DNA of 64,000 bases, taken from contig NZ_JAENJH010000003.1 of assembly GCF_016595675.1 (NCBI RefSeq), positions 620,001 through 684,000 of the forward strand, given 5' to 3'. The notes beneath the pieces are model-generated. The model was not told the origin of the DNA and made no database searches. It worked only from the letters and a program-made list of their open reading frames with translations. Origin of the DNA: Prauserella cavernicola (GTDB lineage Bacteria > Actinomycetota > Actinomycetes > Mycobacteriales > Pseudonocardiaceae). Below, in pieces: positions 42,253 through 55,336 of this stretch. Made by a program: the position numbers and the translations under genes. Every line of letters begins with the position of its first letter. Position 1 is the stretch's first letter.

Positions 42253-43007
42253 AGGTGGTCGCGTCGTACAACGTCAAGGGCGGTGTCGGCAAGACGACCG
42301 CGGCGGTGAACCTCGCCTACCTCGCGGCCGCGCGGGGCCACCGCACCGTGCTCTGGGACCTCGATCCCCAGGGTGCGGCGACGTTCCTCTTCCGCGTCAA
42401 GCCTCGCGTCAAGGGCGGCAGCACCAAGCTCGTCGGCGGGGCACGACCGGTGGAGGCGGCGCTCAAGGGCACCGACTTCGAGGGCCTCGACCTGCTGCCG
42501 GCCGACTTCACCTACCGCAACATGGACCTCGACCTCGCGCGGTCGCACTCGAGCGGCAAGCGGGCCGGCCGGGCGCTCTCCGGGCTGCTGGACGAGCTGG
42601 CAGGCGACTACGACCTCGCGTTCCTCGACACCCCGCCGAGTCTGTCGCTGGTGTCGGAGAACGTGCTGCACGCCGCGGATCTGGTGCTGGTGCCGATCAT
42701 CCCGACCGTGCTGGCGGCGCGCACGTTCGACCAGCTCGCCGACTTCGTCGGCACGTTCGAGGGCGACCGGCCCGACGTGCACGGCTTCTTCTCGATGACA
42801 GACCGGCGCAAGGCGCTGCACCGTGAGCTGATCGCGACCCTGCCGGGCGAGCGGGAGGGCGTGAGTTCCACGTCGATCCCCGCGCTGGCGGTGATCGAGC
42901 AGATGGCGGTGCGGCGCGCGCCGCTGCCGGCGTACGCGCCGAGCGGCCCGGCCACCCGCGCCTACGAGCAACTCTGGACCGATGTCGAGCAGATCCTCGA
43001 CCTCTAA
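42249..43007 (+). CDS. ParA/MinD-family ATPase
   Basis: 252 residues from GTG 42249, overlapping the CHAD stop. Deviant Walker A YNVKGGVGKTTAAVNLAYLAA, the DLDPQGAATFLF switch and LAFLDTPPSLS Walker B are complete. Chromosome-partition ParA proteins have a ParB neighbour, but none is here. Tight coupling with CHAD and kinase genes suggests positioning or regulation of another cargo, possibly polyphosphate-related. That is an inference from context. Confidence 0.88.
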   Translation: MKVVASYNVKGGVGKTTAAVNLAYLAAARGHRTVLWDLDPQGAATFLFRVKPRVKGGSTKLVGGARPVEAALKGTDFEGLDLLPADFTYRNMDLDLARSHSSGKRAGRALSGLLDELAGDYDLAFLDTPPSLSLVSENVLHAADLVLVPIIPTVLAARTFDQLADFVGTFEGDRPDVHGFFSMTDRRKALHRELIATLPGEREGVSSTSIPALAVIEQMAVRRAPLPAYAPSGPATRAYEQLWTDVEQILDL

Positions 43008-43016
43008 GCTGGCCCG

Positions 43017-44369
43017 GTGACCGAACAGGGCGATCTCGTCGCCGAGCGCTACCGGTTGCTGGCCCCGATCGGCAGGGGCGGCATGGGCGTGGTCTGGCGG
43101 GCGCGCGACGAGCGGCTGGACCGGCCGGTCGCGGTGAAGGTGCTGCTGGTCGACTCCGGAGCCGACGAGCAGGCCATGCGCCGCGCGATGCGCGAGGGCC
43201 GCGTCGCCGCGAAGCTGAGGCACCCGCACGCGATCATGGTGCACGACGTGGTGGAGCACGACGGGAAACCGTGCCTGGTCATGGAGTTCCTGCCCGCGAA
43301 GAGCCTCGCGGCCGTGCTCGCCGAGCGGGGGCCGTTGCCCGCCGACGAGATCGCGCGACTCGGGGCGCAGGTGGCCTCGGCGCTGGCGGCCGCGCACGCC
43401 GAGGGCATCGTGCACCGCGACGTCAAGCCCGCCAACGTGTTGCTCGCCGACGACGGCACCGCCAAGATCGCCGACTTCGGCATCTCCCGTGCCGTCGGCG
43501 AGGCCACCGTGACCGGCGCCGGGCTCATCGCGGGTACCCCGGCCTACCTGGCGCCCGAGGTGGCCGCGGGCGGCGAGGCGAGCTTCGCCTCCGACGTGTT
43601 CTCCCTCGGCGCCACGCTCTACGCGGCGCTGGAGGGCAGGCCCCCGTTCGGCGACGACGAGAACCCGATCGCGCTGCTGCGGCGGATCGCCGACGGCGCG
43701 AGCGTCCCGCCGTCTCGGCCAGGTCCGCTCGCCGACGTGCTGTCGTGGCTGTTGCGCACCGAACCCGGGCAGCGGCCGGAGATGGCGACGGCCCACGACG
43801 CGCTCGCCGCCGTGGCCGAGGGAAGGTCCGTCTCGCCGCCGCCTGCGCGCGGCGCGACTCTGGTGCTGCCTGCGCGCGGACCGCGCCGGCGGACCGTCGT
43901 GGCAGGCGCGGCGGGCGCCGCGCTCGTGGCGGCCGGGGTGGTGATCGGGGTGCTCATCGGCTCGCCGGGGGAGCCGTCCGGAGAGGCCGCGCCGAGTGAG
44001 CGGCCTCCGGTCGAGCCCACGGCGCCGGAGTCGACAGCGCAGTCCCCGACGTCGGAGTCGTCGCTCGGCTGCGAGGCGCGCTACACGGTCACCGGCTCCT
44101 GGCCGGGCGGGTTCCAGGCCGAGGTGACCGTGCGCAACACCGGCGCCGGCAGCCTGACCGGGTGGACGGTGAGCTGGGAGCTGTCCGAGGGCCAGACCGT
44201 GACCGACGCGTGGAACGGCGAGCTCGCGCGCGAGGGCTCGGCCGTCACGGTGCGCAACGCCGACTGGAACGCCGTGGTGTCCGAAGGCGGTTCCGTGGCG
44301 TTCGGCTTCAACGGCGGGACCGAGTCGGCCGAGGTCGTGCGGCCCTCGGTCAGCTGCTCCGGGGACTGA
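43017..44369 (+). CDS. Transmembrane Ser/Thr protein kinase with extracellular CBM2-like domain
   Basis: 450 residues from GTG 43017, 9 bp after the ParA-like gene. The kinase domain (12-270) is complete: GRGGMG loop, Lys41, HRDVKPAN (133-140), DFG (153-155). One membrane helix (about 293-315) and a Pro/Ser/Glu linker lead outside to residues 352-447, which look like a carbohydrate-binding module family 2: Cys352 and Cys447 at the ends and Trp362, 383, 387, 399 and 417. PASTA repeats, the usual sensor, are absent. It may sense a cell-wall or plant polysaccharide. Confidence 0.85.
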   Translation: MTEQGDLVAERYRLLAPIGRGGMGVVWRARDERLDRPVAVKVLLVDSGADEQAMRRAMREGRVAAKLRHPHAIMVHDVVEHDGKPCLVMEFLPAKSLAAVLAERGPLPADEIARLGAQVASALAAAHAEGIVHRDVKPANVLLADDGTAKIADFGISRAVGEATVTGAGLIAGTPAYLAPEVAAGGEASFASDVFSLGATLYAALEGRPPFGDDENPIALLRRIADGASVPPSRPGPLADVLSWLLRTEPGQRPEMATAHDALAAVAEGRSVSPPPARGATLVLPARGPRRRTVVAGAAGAALVAAGVVIGVLIGSPGEPSGEAAPSERPPVEPTAPESTAQSPTSESSLGCEARYTVTGSWPGGFQAEVTVRNTGAGSLTGWTVSWELSEGQTVTDAWNGELAREGSAVTVRNADWNAVVSEGGSVAFGFNGGTESAEVVRPSVSCSGD

Positions 44370-44491
44370 CCCGGGGTCGGCAGTCCACTTGGGACGGTCA
44401 CTGTCCGCTCGGGTGATCACCGTGCGCACGCCGCGACCACGCCCCCGATAAGGTGATCAGCAAGGGGGCTCCGGACTCAGGAGGACAGCGC

Positions 44492-45340
44492 ATGGCGCAG
44501 AACGATCCCGACATCGTGCCCGAGGGTGTGGACCTGGACCACCCGAACCCGGCGCGGATCTACGACTGGTACCTCGGCGGCACCACCAACTGGGCCATCG
44601 ACCGCGAGTTCGGCGCCAAGGCCGTCGAGACCTTCCCGATGGTGCGCACCCTCGCCAGGGTCGGCAGGGAGTTCCTCGGCAGGGGCGTGCAGCACATCGC
44701 CAACCAGGGCGTCACGCAGTTCCTCGATCTCGGCTCCGGCGTGCCCACCGTGGGCAACGTGCACGAGATCGCCGACTCGGTGAACCCCGACAGCCGGTGC
44801 GTCTACGTCGACAACGAGCCCGTCGCGATCGCGCACTCGCAGGTGCTGCTGGAGCGGCAGGGCGACCCGACGCGGCACGCGGCACTGCACGGTGACCTGC
44901 GCAAGGTCGACGAGATCTGGGAGAACGCGCTGGACACCGGCGTGCTCAACCCGACGCAGCCGATGGGCCTGATCCTGTCCGGCGTCCTGTACTTCTTCGG
45001 CCCCGACGACGACCCGCACGGCATCGTCGCGCGCTACCGGGACCTGCTGCCGTCGGGCTCCTACATCCTCATCTCGCACATGACCGTCGACGGCGTGCCG
45101 GAAGAGGGCGAGATCAAGCGCGAGGAGGTGCGCAAACAGTACGAGCGCTCCAGCTCGCGGCTGTTCGTGCGCAGCAGGGAAGAGTTCACGCGGTTCTTCG
45201 ACGGCTTCGAACTCGTCGACCCCGGTGTGGTCTGGGTGCCGGAGTGGCGGCCCGAGGAGCGGCCCTCGCCCGCCACGGAGGAGTACCGGGAGAACCCGCC
45301 CGCCAGCAGCGCCTTCGCCGCGCTGGGCCGCAAGCCCTGA
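44492..45340 (+). CDS. SAM-dependent methyltransferase, DUF574 family
   Basis: 282 residues from ATG 44492 (AGGAGG about 8 bp upstream). Family hallmarks: NPARIYDWYLGGTTNWAIDREF, FLDLGSGVPTVGNVHEIA (SAM site), VYVDNEPVAIAHSQVLL, PMGLILSGVLYFF and SYILISHMT. This family is abundant in streptomycetes and relatives, mostly of unknown substrate. It stands alone, ending before a hairpin at 45351. Confidence 0.9.
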   Translation: MAQNDPDIVPEGVDLDHPNPARIYDWYLGGTTNWAIDREFGAKAVETFPMVRTLARVGREFLGRGVQHIANQGVTQFLDLGSGVPTVGNVHEIADSVNPDSRCVYVDNEPVAIAHSQVLLERQGDPTRHAALHGDLRKVDEIWENALDTGVLNPTQPMGLILSGVLYFFGPDDDPHGIVARYRDLLPSGSYILISHMTVDGVPEEGEIKREEVRKQYERSSSRLFVRSREEFTRFFDGFELVDPGVVWVPEWRPEERPSPATEEYRENPPASSAFAALGRKP

Positions 45341-45350
45341 GGTCCGTGCC

Positions 45351-45376
45351 CGCGCCGGCCCGGGGGAGCCGGCGCG
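45351..45376. terminator. Bidirectional hairpin terminator
   Basis: CGCGCCGGC / GCCGGCGCG perfect 9-bp arms with an 8-nt loop, in the gap between the convergent methyltransferase and SDR genes. Confidence 0.6.
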
Positions 45377-45389
45377 AGGGCGCGCGGGA

Positions 45390-46145
45390 TCACTGCGCGG
45401 CGTAGCCGCCGTCGACCAGGTGGTAGCTGCCGGTGATGAACGTGGCCGCGTCGCTGGCGAGGAACGCGACCAGCCCGGCCACCTCCTCCGGGGTGCCGAG
45501 GCGGCCGACCGCGTGCTTGCTCGCGAGCAGCGTCTTGGTCTCCTCGTCGAGGTTGGCCTCCAGCAGCGGTGTCGTGATGAAACCGGGCCCGACGGCCGTG
45601 ACGCGCACGCCCTGGTCCGCGTACTCCAGCGCGGCGTTCTTGGTGAGGCCGAGCAGCGCGTGCTTGGTGGTGACGTAGGCCGTCGAGGTCGGGAAGCCGA
45701 CGCTGCCCAGCACCGAGGCCATGTTGACGATGGAGCCGCCCCCGTTCGCCGCGATCGCGGGGACCTGCTCGCGCAGCGCGTAGAAGACGGCGTCGAGGTT
45801 CACCGAGAGCACGCGGCGCCAGTCCTCGGGCGAGACCTCGGCGGTGGGCTTGGCCTCGCCGCCGATGCCGGCGTTGTTGACCGCGATGCGCAGCGGCGCC
45901 AGCGCCTGTGCGGCCTCGACGCTGCGCCGCACGGTGTCGAGGTCGCTCACATCGCCGACGAAGGGCGCGGCCTTGCCACCCTTGGCGGTGATCTCGTCGG
46001 CCACCTGCTTCGCGACGGCCTCGTTGAGGTCGAACACGAGCACCGCGGCCCCACTGGCGGCGAGCTCGAGCGCCACGGCCCTGCCGATGCCGGACCCGCC
46101 GCCGGAGACGATCGCCGAGCGGCCCGCCACGTCGTAGACAGCCAT
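45390..46145 (-). CDS. Short-chain dehydrogenase/reductase (FabG/3-hydroxyacyl type)
   Basis: 251 residues, classical SDR: SGGGSGIGRAVAL cofactor site, VNNAGIGG, MASVLGS catalytic Ser, YVTTKHA (Tyr-x3-Lys) and C-terminal GSYHLVDGGYAAQ. The ATG follows GGAACGGAGCAGT. Substrate unknown; a single gene with no obvious operon partner. Confidence 0.88.
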   Translation of the reverse strand: MAVYDVAGRSAIVSGGGSGIGRAVALELAASGAAVLVFDLNEAVAKQVADEITAKGGKAAPFVGDVSDLDTVRRSVEAAQALAPLRIAVNNAGIGGEAKPTAEVSPEDWRRVLSVNLDAVFYALREQVPAIAANGGGSIVNMASVLGSVGFPTSTAYVTTKHALLGLTKNAALEYADQGVRVTAVGPGFITTPLLEANLDEETKTLLASKHAVGRLGTPEEVAGLVAFLASDAATFITGSYHLVDGGYAAQ

Positions 46146-46283
46146 TGCACTGCTCCGTTCCTTGCTGGTTCTGATACTCGAATTTTAGTTCAACTTTGTA
46201 TCTCTTGCCTGGAAACGACTGCGAGATCACACCGGTGCTCAGCTAACCTGGCGCCGTACTCGTTCGCAGGTCAGGAGGGTTCG

Positions 46284-46757
46284 TTGTCAGGCTTTCGATT
46301 GACGTCGGCGTCGCTCACCGGTCCGGTGGCGCGCGGCCTCATCCACGAGCTCAACGCCGAGCTGGCCGCCACTTACCCCGAGGAGGGCGCCAACCACTTC
46401 CGGCTCGACCCTGAGGAGGTCGGCCCCGGCAGAGGCGCGTTCCTCGTGGCGAGCGACGTCCGCACGGGCGTTCCACTCGGCTGCGGTGCCGTGCGGTTGC
46501 TCGAACCCGGCCTGGCGGAGGTCAAGCGCATGTACGTGAGGCAGGCCGCCCGCGGCCGCGGAGTCAGCAAGGCGCTGCTCGCGGAGCTCGAGGCACGCGC
46601 ACTCGCCCTCGGCGTCACCCGCCTCGTGCTCGAGACCGGCACCCGGCAGGCGCAGGCCATCGGGCTCTACCTCGGCTCGGGCTTCTCCGACATCGAGCGC
46701 TACGGCGAGTACGTCGGTTCCGAGCTGAGCCGGTGCATGGCGAAGTCGATCGCCTGA
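46284..46757 (+). CDS. GNAT-family N-acetyltransferase
   Basis: 157 residues from TTG 46284, preceded by CAGGAGGG. The acetyl-CoA-binding motif A is VKRMYVRQAARGRGVSKALLAELEARA, followed by VLETGTRQAQAIGLYLGSGFSDIERYG. Substrate unknown. Confidence 0.85.
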   Translation: MSGFRLTSASLTGPVARGLIHELNAELAATYPEEGANHFRLDPEEVGPGRGAFLVASDVRTGVPLGCGAVRLLEPGLAEVKRMYVRQAARGRGVSKALLAELEARALALGVTRLVLETGTRQAQAIGLYLGSGFSDIERYGEYVGSELSRCMAKSIA

Positions 46758-46965
46758 ACACGCCCGTTACAAGCCCGTTGAAAAACGTCCGGAACCACTG
46801 AGACCGGGCTTTCGACACGCGGAAATTCACCAGGGAAAAGGGTTCTGGCCTCGTCGCGAAGGGCTCGCCACGCGGTCGGCCCGAGCTTAGACTTCGTGCT
46901 TGCGCGTACCCCGGACAGTGTGACGGGCCGCGTCACCGCATCCGTGGAACCGGGAGGTGATGCGT

Positions 46966-47403
46966 GTGTCCACTTCACCCACCGATTCCCGCCGGGACAG
47001 CACCAGGCTCAGGCTGCTGCTCGTCGAGGACCACTCCATGGTCGCCATGGCTCTGGGTTCGGCGTTCGACACGGTCGACGACATCGTGCTCGTCGGCCAT
47101 GTCGCGTCCGTCAAGCAGGCCGTCGCGGCCACGGAACGCCAGCGTCCCGACGTCGTGCTGCTCGACCGCAGGCTGCCCGACGGTGACGGCATCGACGCGA
47201 TCGCCAGGCTGCGCGCCGGGTCTCCGCAGACCAGAGTGCTGATCTTCACCGGCGCCGCTGATCCCGGCCTCGCCGAGCGCATCGCCGAGGCAGGCGGAGC
47301 CGGGCTGTTGCTGAAGGCAGGTCTGCTGGAGGACCTGCTGGACACCATCCGGCGGGTGGCCGCCGGACAGGACGTCTTCGACGTCGACTCACCAGGCCGG
47401 TAG
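46966..47403 (+). CDS. Receiver-only response regulator
   Basis: 145 residues from GTG 46966, 9 bp after GGGAGG (ATG 46960 possible). It contains only a NarL-type receiver: [19 protein letters not shown], phosphoacceptor Asp in [22 protein letters not shown] and LLLKAG with the conserved Lys. The protein stops after about 125 receiver residues with no DNA-binding domain. Thirty bases downstream begins the giant hybrid kinase, so it probably exchanges phosphate with it or acts by protein contact. Confidence 0.85.
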   Translation: MSTSPTDSRRDSTRLRLLLVEDHSMVAMALGSAFDTVDDIVLVGHVASVKQAVAATERQRPDVVLLDRRLPDGDGIDAIARLRAGSPQTRVLIFTGAADPGLAERIAEAGGAGLLLKAGLLEDLLDTIRRVAAGQDVFDVDSPGR

Positions 47404-47433
47404 CTGCCGTGGTGTGGTGAAGGAGGTACGCCG

Positions 47434-51879
<4,446 letters not shown>

Positions 51880-51887
51880 TCCCGGTA

Positions 51888-51942
51888 TGCGGTGAAGGGC
51901 ACCTTTACTGCGTTGAACGCAGTAAAGGTGCCCTTCACCGCA
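51888..51942. repeat. Long intergenic palindrome (copy B)
   Basis: Perfect 27-bp arms with a single central G (left arm begins TGCGGTGAAGGGCACC), located between the convergent kinase and glycosyltransferase genes. The outer 23 bp are the same as in copy A at 37652. It probably terminates both transcripts. Confidence 0.88.
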
Positions 51943-51948
51943 GTCGGG

Positions 51949-53049
51949 TCAGGTCAGGTGCGGGAGTTGCTGCGCGACCTCTGTCGGGGTCGGCAGGGTC
52001 GCGATCTCCGCTCGGACCTGCGTGGCCGCTCTGGTCACGGTCTCGTCGGTGACCAGGCGCGTCAGCAGTTCCGGCGTCACGTCTCGCGCTGACGCCGACA
52101 GACCCGCTCCCCTCGCCGACACCAGGCGTGCGTGGTGGGCCCGGTCGCCCGCCCCCGGCTCGATCAGCTGCGGCACTCCCGCCGCGAGCGCGGCCAGCAG
52201 CGTTCCCGCGCCGCCGTGGTGGACGATCGCGGCGCACGTCGGCAGCACCTCGGGGATCGGCACCCAGCCGAGCGCCGAGACGTTGGGCGGCAACGGTTTT
52301 CTCGTCAGTCGTGCCGACGGCCGGACGAGGACCACCTCGGCCTCGACTCCCTCGGCCGCGCGCGCGAGCGCGGCCATCATCCTGCCGCCTCCCGGGCCCG
52401 CGACCGTGCTGCGGCTGACCAGGATCCTCGGCACAGCGGGCTGCTCGGCGAGCCACGCGGGCACCTCGCCCTTGCCGCTGTAGGGCACCGGGCGCAGCGG
52501 GATCGTCCGGACGTCCGGTGTCTCGAACGTGCCCAGGCTCGGCGGGGTCGTGCGCAGCACGGCAGCGGGCTTCGGCAGCGGGAGGCGGAGCCGGGCCGCG
52601 ATCGCCGCGGTGAGCGCGACGCTGTCGAACAGCGACGTGTCGTGCACGGCGGCGGGCACGCCCTGGTGGCGTGCGGCGATCGCGCCCGCCACGGCGAGCG
52701 GCTCGTGCACCACGAGATCCGGTTTCCACTGCCCCGCCAGCGACACCACCTCGCCCGACATCTGCTCGCCCGCCGTCGCGAAGAGCCGCGAGACGAAGTC
52801 GAGCCCGCCCGCACCCGCCGCCTCGGCCTTCGCCAGCCGAGGGTGGGTGAGTGCGATCCGCAGCCCGGCGCGGTTGAGCCGCACGCCGGAGGCGACGTCG
52901 GCCACCTCGACGCCTGCCTCGCGCACCGCGAGCGCGGGTCCACCCGCGGCCACGAGCACGTCGTGCCCGGCCTCGCGCAGCGCGAGCGTGAGCGGCACCA
53001 GTGGAAAGGCGTGCCCCAGCAGCGGCGCCGACACGAGGAGAACTCTCAT
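51949..53049 (-). CDS. Glycosyltransferase, GT1/MGT family
   Basis: 366 residues. N-terminal MRVLLVSAPLLGHAFPLVPLTLALREAGHDV and C-terminal donor motif AAIVHHGGAGTLLAALAAGVPQL with GDRAHHARLV are the UGT/macrolide-glycosyltransferase type. It is slightly shorter than typical (about 390). It transfers a sugar from a nucleotide donor to a small molecule, possibly an antibiotic in self-resistance. Its promoter carries tandem dyads. Ends 7 bp from palindrome copy B. Confidence 0.88.
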   Translation of the reverse strand: MRVLLVSAPLLGHAFPLVPLTLALREAGHDVLVAAGGPALAVREAGVEVADVASGVRLNRAGLRIALTHPRLAKAEAAGAGGLDFVSRLFATAGEQMSGEVVSLAGQWKPDLVVHEPLAVAGAIAARHQGVPAAVHDTSLFDSVALTAAIAARLRLPLPKPAAVLRTTPPSLGTFETPDVRTIPLRPVPYSGKGEVPAWLAEQPAVPRILVSRSTVAGPGGGRMMAALARAAEGVEAEVVLVRPSARLTRKPLPPNVSALGWVPIPEVLPTCAAIVHHGGAGTLLAALAAGVPQLIEPGAGDRAHHARLVSARGAGLSASARDVTPELLTRLVTDETVTRAATQVRAEIATLPTPTEVAQQLPHLT

Positions 53050-53060
53050 GCCGTGAGCGT

Positions 53061-53094
53061 ACTACGCCTGTAGTGAAAATACTACATCCGTAGT
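53061..53094. promoter_or_regulatory. Tandem ACTAC-N4-GTAGT operator upstream of glycosyltransferase
   Basis: Two perfect dyads, ACTAC-GCCT-GTAGT (53061-53074) and ACTAC-ATCC-GTAGT (53081-53094), 20 bp centre to centre, just upstream of the glycosyltransferase start and at the end of the mimR-like gene. The half-sites resemble BlaI/MecI-type operators as I recall them (TACTAC/GTAGTA). No such regulator gene is in the window. Confidence 0.6.
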
Positions 53095-53095
53095 G

Positions 53096-54916
53096 TCAGC
53101 GGTCCGGGACGACGATGCCGTACTCGTGGATCTTCCGGTAGATCGTCGCCCTCGAGATGCCGAGCAGTTTGGCCGCCCTGACCTTGTTGCCGCCCGCGTC
53201 CTCGAGCCCGCGCACGATCGCGTCGCGTTCCACGGTCTCGAACCGGTTCAGTGACCTGCGCGCGATCGTGTGGTACTCGGCGGGCAGGTCGCTCGGCTGG
53301 ATGACGCCCGTGCGCCGCCGCTTCGCGATCTGCTTGAGCACGCGGTAGAGCTGCGCGGTGTTGCCCGGCCAGTCCGAGCGCAGCAACAGGTGCATCGCCG
53401 CGGGCGAGCACGTCAGGTGCCCGCCGCGCGAGAGCTTGCTCAGCAGCAGCGGCACCAGCTCGTTGAGGTCCTCCACGTGCCTGCGCAGCGGTGGCACAGA
53501 CACGGTGCGAGGAAAGAACGTCAGCAGTTCGGTGAGCTCGGGCCTGCTCTCGGCGTCGGGGCCGAGCGTGATCGTCACCCACGGAACCCGCCCGCCCTCG
53601 GCGCGGGAGCGCGCCTCGCGCAGCGTGGCGACGAGCATGGTCAGCTCGGTCTGCGAGAGCCGGTCCGCGTGCCGGAGCACGAGGGTGTCCACCGGGTCGT
53701 CGAGCAGATCCGCTCGGAGGTCGCCTGCCCAGTCCGTCCCCGCCTGCGCGTCGATGGTGTGCAGCCGGCCGGTCGGGTTGCGGCGGTGGTGCACGCCGCG
53801 CGCGAGCGTGGCCCTGCCGGTGCCTGGCTCGCCCAGCAACACGAGCCAGTCGCCGCTGCCGTAGCCGGCGTCCACCTCGTGGGCGCTGCGCAACCACGGC
53901 GGTGCCGAACCCACCACACCGGGCAGGAACATCGGCAGCATCGGCAGGCTCACGTTCCCGCGTTCCTCGTCGGCGTCGAGCAGTTTCACCGACAGCACAC
54001 CACCGGCGATCTCGTCGTCACGGTGACCGGGAACCCGGCGGCACGACAGTCGCACCTTGCCGCCGCTGGCCAGCGACACCGTGACCGTGGCGCGGCGTGC
54101 CTCGGCCAGCTCGTGGCCCGCCCTGCCGAGCAGCACGGACTGGTCGGCGGGATCGAGCAGCTGCCGCGCGCCGTCGTTCATCATCACCACGTCGTCGTTG
54201 AACGCCATGACGATTCCGGTGGTCCGGCGGCAGGTCTGCAGATATGCCTGGAACAGCACGAGCTCCCGCAGGTTGCTGTGGGTCAGCAGAGCCTGCCTCA
54301 GCTGTTCCGCCGTCGTGCGCGCCAGCGCCACCAGCAAACCGCCCGCGTCCTTGCGCCAGCACGTCAGGTCGATCGCGCCGATCGTCTTGCCGGAGATCGG
54401 GTGCTGGATCGGAACGCCCGCGCACGCCAGGTTCTCGAGGTTCTCGGCGTAGTGCTCGTGGCCGAAGACGTGGGTGGGCCTGCTGTCCTCCAGCGCGGTG
54501 CCGATGCCGTTGGTGCCCACGAACCGTTCGCCGTAGCTGAAGCCCGGCACCAGTTCCACGCGCTCGAGGTGGCGGTGCAGGTCGGTGTCGCCGGTGCGCT
54601 GGGTCAGCACCACCCCGGTGGGGTCGGTGAGAATGAGACTGATCGGCTGGCCCTGCAACTGGTCGCCGAGCCGCTCCAGCACGGGGGCCGCGCTGTGGAT
54701 CAGCGGTGTGTCCAGGTCCTGGTCGGCGGTGTAGGGCAGATCGATGTGGTCGGCGGGCACGCCGAACTCGTGGGAGCGCCACCAGGACGCGAGTATCGCT
54801 TCCCGCACCTGGTCGGCCTCGACGGTCTCCGAAGTGAGGAACCGGACCCTGATACGGGCCAGTCCCTCGTCGTCGGGCAGTACCGGGGCACGGGGCGCAG
54901 GCGCGATGTCCACCAC
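53096..54916 (-). CDS. mimR: MimR/AcoR-like Fis-family transcriptional activator
   Basis: About 606 residues from GTG 54916, placed 5 bp after GGAGGAGG; the ORF extends to 54937. Residues about 70-190 form a GAF-type sensor (YGERFVGTNGIGTALEDSRPTHVFGHEHY). The middle is an AAA+-like region with Walker A GEPGTGRATLARG but no GAFTGA loop. The C-terminus is a Fis helix-turn-helix (GGNKVRAAKLLGISRATIYRKIHEYGI). It is divergent from prmABCD as in mycobacteria, where MimR activates propane/acetone monooxygenase genes. TGTCTCAA dyads lie upstream. Confidence 0.88.
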   Translation of the reverse strand: MVDIAPAPRAPVLPDDEGLARIRVRFLTSETVEADQVREAILASWWRSHEFGVPADHIDLPYTADQDLDTPLIHSAAPVLERLGDQLQGQPISLILTDPTGVVLTQRTGDTDLHRHLERVELVPGFSYGERFVGTNGIGTALEDSRPTHVFGHEHYAENLENLACAGVPIQHPISGKTIGAIDLTCWRKDAGGLLVALARTTAEQLRQALLTHSNLRELVLFQAYLQTCRRTTGIVMAFNDDVVMMNDGARQLLDPADQSVLLGRAGHELAEARRATVTVSLASGGKVRLSCRRVPGHRDDEIAGGVLSVKLLDADEERGNVSLPMLPMFLPGVVGSAPPWLRSAHEVDAGYGSGDWLVLLGEPGTGRATLARGVHHRRNPTGRLHTIDAQAGTDWAGDLRADLLDDPVDTLVLRHADRLSQTELTMLVATLREARSRAEGGRVPWVTITLGPDAESRPELTELLTFFPRTVSVPPLRRHVEDLNELVPLLLSKLSRGGHLTCSPAAMHLLLRSDWPGNTAQLYRVLKQIAKRRRTGVIQPSDLPAEYHTIARRSLNRFETVERDAIVRGLEDAGGNKVRAAKLLGISRATIYRKIHEYGIVVPDR

Positions 54917-54984
54917 GGTGACCTCCTCCGCCGCCACACCGTTGTGCCGTATCTCCAGCTTAGGTGAGGGGCCGCGTTGAAGGA

Positions 54985-55001
54985 TGTCTCAAATTGAGAC
55001 A
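54985..55001. promoter_or_regulatory. TGTCTCAA-A-TTGAGACA dyad (regulator-proximal site)
   Basis: Perfect 8-bp inverted repeat with one central base, between the mimR-like gene and the small gene at 55065. A related site lies before prmA. Likely binding site of the Fis-type regulator, for autoregulation and/or activation of the small gene. Confidence 0.65.
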
Positions 55002-55064
55002 CGCCATCGCGTCAGAATGGGGTTCTCATTGATGTTCAGGCACCTGCGGTGGAGGTGTTGCCTC

Positions 55065-55322
55065 ATGACGGATCCCGCACGGTCGATCGAGACCTACAAC
55101 CCGTGGACCGTGGTGAACGTCGTGTTCCATCATCTCGTCGGAGAAGGCCTGCATCCGACACTCGGGGAAAGTGGCCACCCGGGTGATCCGGCCGCGGAAC
55201 TGTTGCGTGCATTTGGCATCCGTCCCGCGGCAGAGGGGGACAACCGAATCAACGACGACATTCGCCAGCAGTTGGCCGACCTACGCGAGACGATATTGGA
55301 TCAGCCCGGCGACCAGGGGTGA
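55065..55322 (+). CDS. Small protein of the propane monooxygenase locus, unknown function
   Basis: 85 residues from ATG 55065 (GGAGG 9 bp upstream). The first half reads DPARSIETYNPWTVVNVVFHHLVGEGLHPTLG and the second half is helical and acidic (AELLRAFGIRP; RINDDIRQQLADLRETILDQPG). No signal or membrane segment. It lies between two related dyads, directly ahead of prmA (96 bp), so it is expected to be expressed with the monooxygenase. I do not recognise the family. It could be an assembly or regulatory factor. Confidence 0.7.
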   Translation: MTDPARSIETYNPWTVVNVVFHHLVGEGLHPTLGESGHPGDPAAELLRAFGIRPAAEGDNRINDDIRQQLADLRETILDQPGDQG

Positions 55323-55336
55323 TATCTCTTCGGTGT

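Noticed and set aside
42249-43007. Chromosome partition locus (parAB) or replication origin
   Set aside because: The ParA-like gene has no parB, parS-like sites or dnaA-box clusters nearby.
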